A stretch of DNA of 64,000 bases, taken from assembly GCA_003609755.1 (NCBI GenBank), contig AP017991.1:3335001-3399000 (forward strand), written 5' to 3'. This document shows, piece after piece, positions 63,361 through 64,000 of this stretch. A program made the translations under genes and the position numbers. The stretch's first letter is position 1, and each line of letters begins with the position of its first letter. Source of the stretch: Planktothrix agardhii NIES-204. Lineage in GTDB: Bacteria; Cyanobacteriota; Cyanobacteriia; Cyanobacteriales; Microcoleaceae. The notes beneath the pieces were generated by a model. It saw only the letters and a program-made list of their open reading frames with translations. It did not search any database and was not told the DNA's origin.

Positions 63361-63400
63361 CCCCCCGGTAGAGACGTTATGGAATGTCTCTACCGGGGGG
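63361..63400. terminator. Perfect 15-bp-stem hairpin after the PTS permease
   Basis: CCCCCCGGTAGAGAC and GTCTCTACCGGGGGG enclose a 10-nt loop, 49 bp after the EIICBB stop and before the convergent RTX gene. There is no T tract, so it may be an interspersed repeat acting as a two-way transcript end. Confidence 0.6.
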
Positions 63401-63430
63401 AATGTGTAGCAAAAATTAAAGGATGGAATA

Positions 63431-64000
63431 TCAGATAGGTTTAAAATCAGTGTTAAGATTGAGTTGATTAGCTTGGACTCCTGGTAAAAATGCAATCAGT
63501 TCTTCTAAACCAGATTTATTAACATAAATACCCGCTCCTGTTCCATACCCGGATAAGGTTAAATCTTTAAAAGTAATTACATCATTAGTTTTATAAGCAA
63601 AGTAATCTTGACCTACAGTAAAATCACTAATAAAGGCAAAATCCGTTAAACCTCCGGCGGCGTAATAGGTGCTAGAATCAGAACTCCCTAAGTAAAATCC
63701 ATCTAATCCCGCACCCCCAACTAAAGTATCAATTTCACCCGCCCCTGGAGTGGCTGAATCAACATCAATCCCCGCAATAAAATCATCTCCAAGATCACCG
63801 GAAACATAATCATTTCCCCCGCCACCCGCTAGGAGATCAATTCCTTGACCTCCAAACAAAGAATCACTATCATTTCCTCCAAATAATAAATCTGAACCTA
63901 AGTTACCAAAAACTTGATTTTTACCTGATTCTCCAATCAGAACATCGTCCCCTTTTCCTCCAAATAGCAGATCATTCCCTGGACTACCATAAATAACATC
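63431..64000 (-). CDS. RTX-type calcium-binding protein, N-terminal part beyond the window
   Basis: The frame is open from 63431 to the window edge, 189 codons ending in a stop. At the edge it already reads GSPGNDLLFGGKGDDVLIG, so the start lies beyond 64000; the TTG at 63859 is only an internal codon. RTX nonapeptides continue to about 63720. The C-terminal part (FISDFTVGQDYFAYKTND) is the usual non-repeat end of secreted RTX proteins. Secretion by a type I exporter is inferred. Confidence 0.88.
   Translation of the reverse strand, partial: DVIYGSPGNDLLFGGKGDDVLIGESGKNQVFGNLGSDLLFGGNDSDSLFGGQGIDLLAGGGGNDYVSGDLGDDFIAGIDVDSATPGAGEIDTLVGGAGLDGFYLGSSDSSTYYAAGGLTDFAFISDFTVGQDYFAYKTNDVITFKDLTLSGYGTGAGIYVNKSGLEELIAFLPGVQANQLNLNTDFKPI

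Overview
The window looks like chromosome of a filamentous cyanobacterium, most likely a Planktothrix/Oscillatoriales-type organism. The genus is an inference. Supporting signs are the many GCGATCGC (HIP1) octamers, low G+C, the thylakoid NDH-1 genes ndhF1-ndhD1, a plant-type ferredoxin with a C-terminal extension, a CrtO-type carotenoid enzyme, a Ycf46-like ATPase, pentapeptide, DUF29, Uma2 and RTX proteins, and dense toxin-antitoxin and palindromic-repeat content. Genes lie on both strands in short transcription units.

Layout. 1-0.4 kb: tRNA-Arg(CCU) interrupted in the anticodon loop by a group I intron. 0.8-4.6 kb: ndhF1 and ndhD1. 4.6-8.4 kb: an accessory island with a PIN toxin/antitoxin pair, a ParA-RHH-Mrr-like nuclease operon, DUF29, DUF433 and a broken DUF5615 toxin. 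8.3-12.1 kb: rqcH and a membrane-anchored GTPase. 12.2-16.9 kb: an AI-2E-type permease, then a hopanoid locus (HpnB-like glycosyltransferase and squalene-hopene cyclase). 17-22.2 kb: GUN4-like, GTPase-DUF29, transglutaminase-like, DUF6816 and heme-utilisation-like genes. 22.3-24.1 kb: rpsP-khpA-phoH. 24.3-25.3 kb: a pentameric ligand-gated ion channel homologue. 25.6-28.8 kb: carB. 29.3-37.8 kb: two glucokinases of different families, a restriction-type nuclease, UbiH-like and NMT1-like proteins, an inositol-phosphatase-family enzyme, a nuclease and a ferredoxin. 37.8-41.9 kb: tRNA-Ser(GGA), a DnaJ protein, the CrtO-like enzyme and a pentapeptide protein. 42.6-46.9 kb: a 1449-residue UrtA-like/PAS/adenylate cyclase sensor. 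47-52.5 kb: the run rpmH-rnpA-PH-yidC-khpB-yceD-ycf46-like. 52.6-58.1 kb: DUF2808, Uma2, BrnTA, remnants of a vWA/VMAP-type conflict system, an RTX protein and two membrane or secreted proteins. 58.1-63.3 kb: an IS remnant, then a complete sugar phosphotransferase system. 63.4 kb to the end: part of a second RTX protein.

How the parts fit. Sugar entry is unusually rich for a cyanobacterium: an EIIA-HPr-EI fusion and an EIIC-EIIB-EIIB permease form a self-contained PTS, while ROK and Glk kinases can phosphorylate free glucose. RNA biology is well represented (RqcH, KhpA, KhpB, S16, L34, RNase P protein, YidC). Hopanoid synthesis has its cyclase and a linked glycosyltransferase.

The strongest candidate for an undescribed system is the three-gene ParA/RHH/Mrr-like nuclease operon at 5.67-7.34 kb, with a palindromic site directly before its first start codon. 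Repeats have also shaped genes here. One short palindromic repeat appears to be translated in frame inside HpnB. The end of rqcH runs into the antisense of a truncated toxin gene. Several about 125-bp inverted-repeat elements carry interchangeable palindromic cores.
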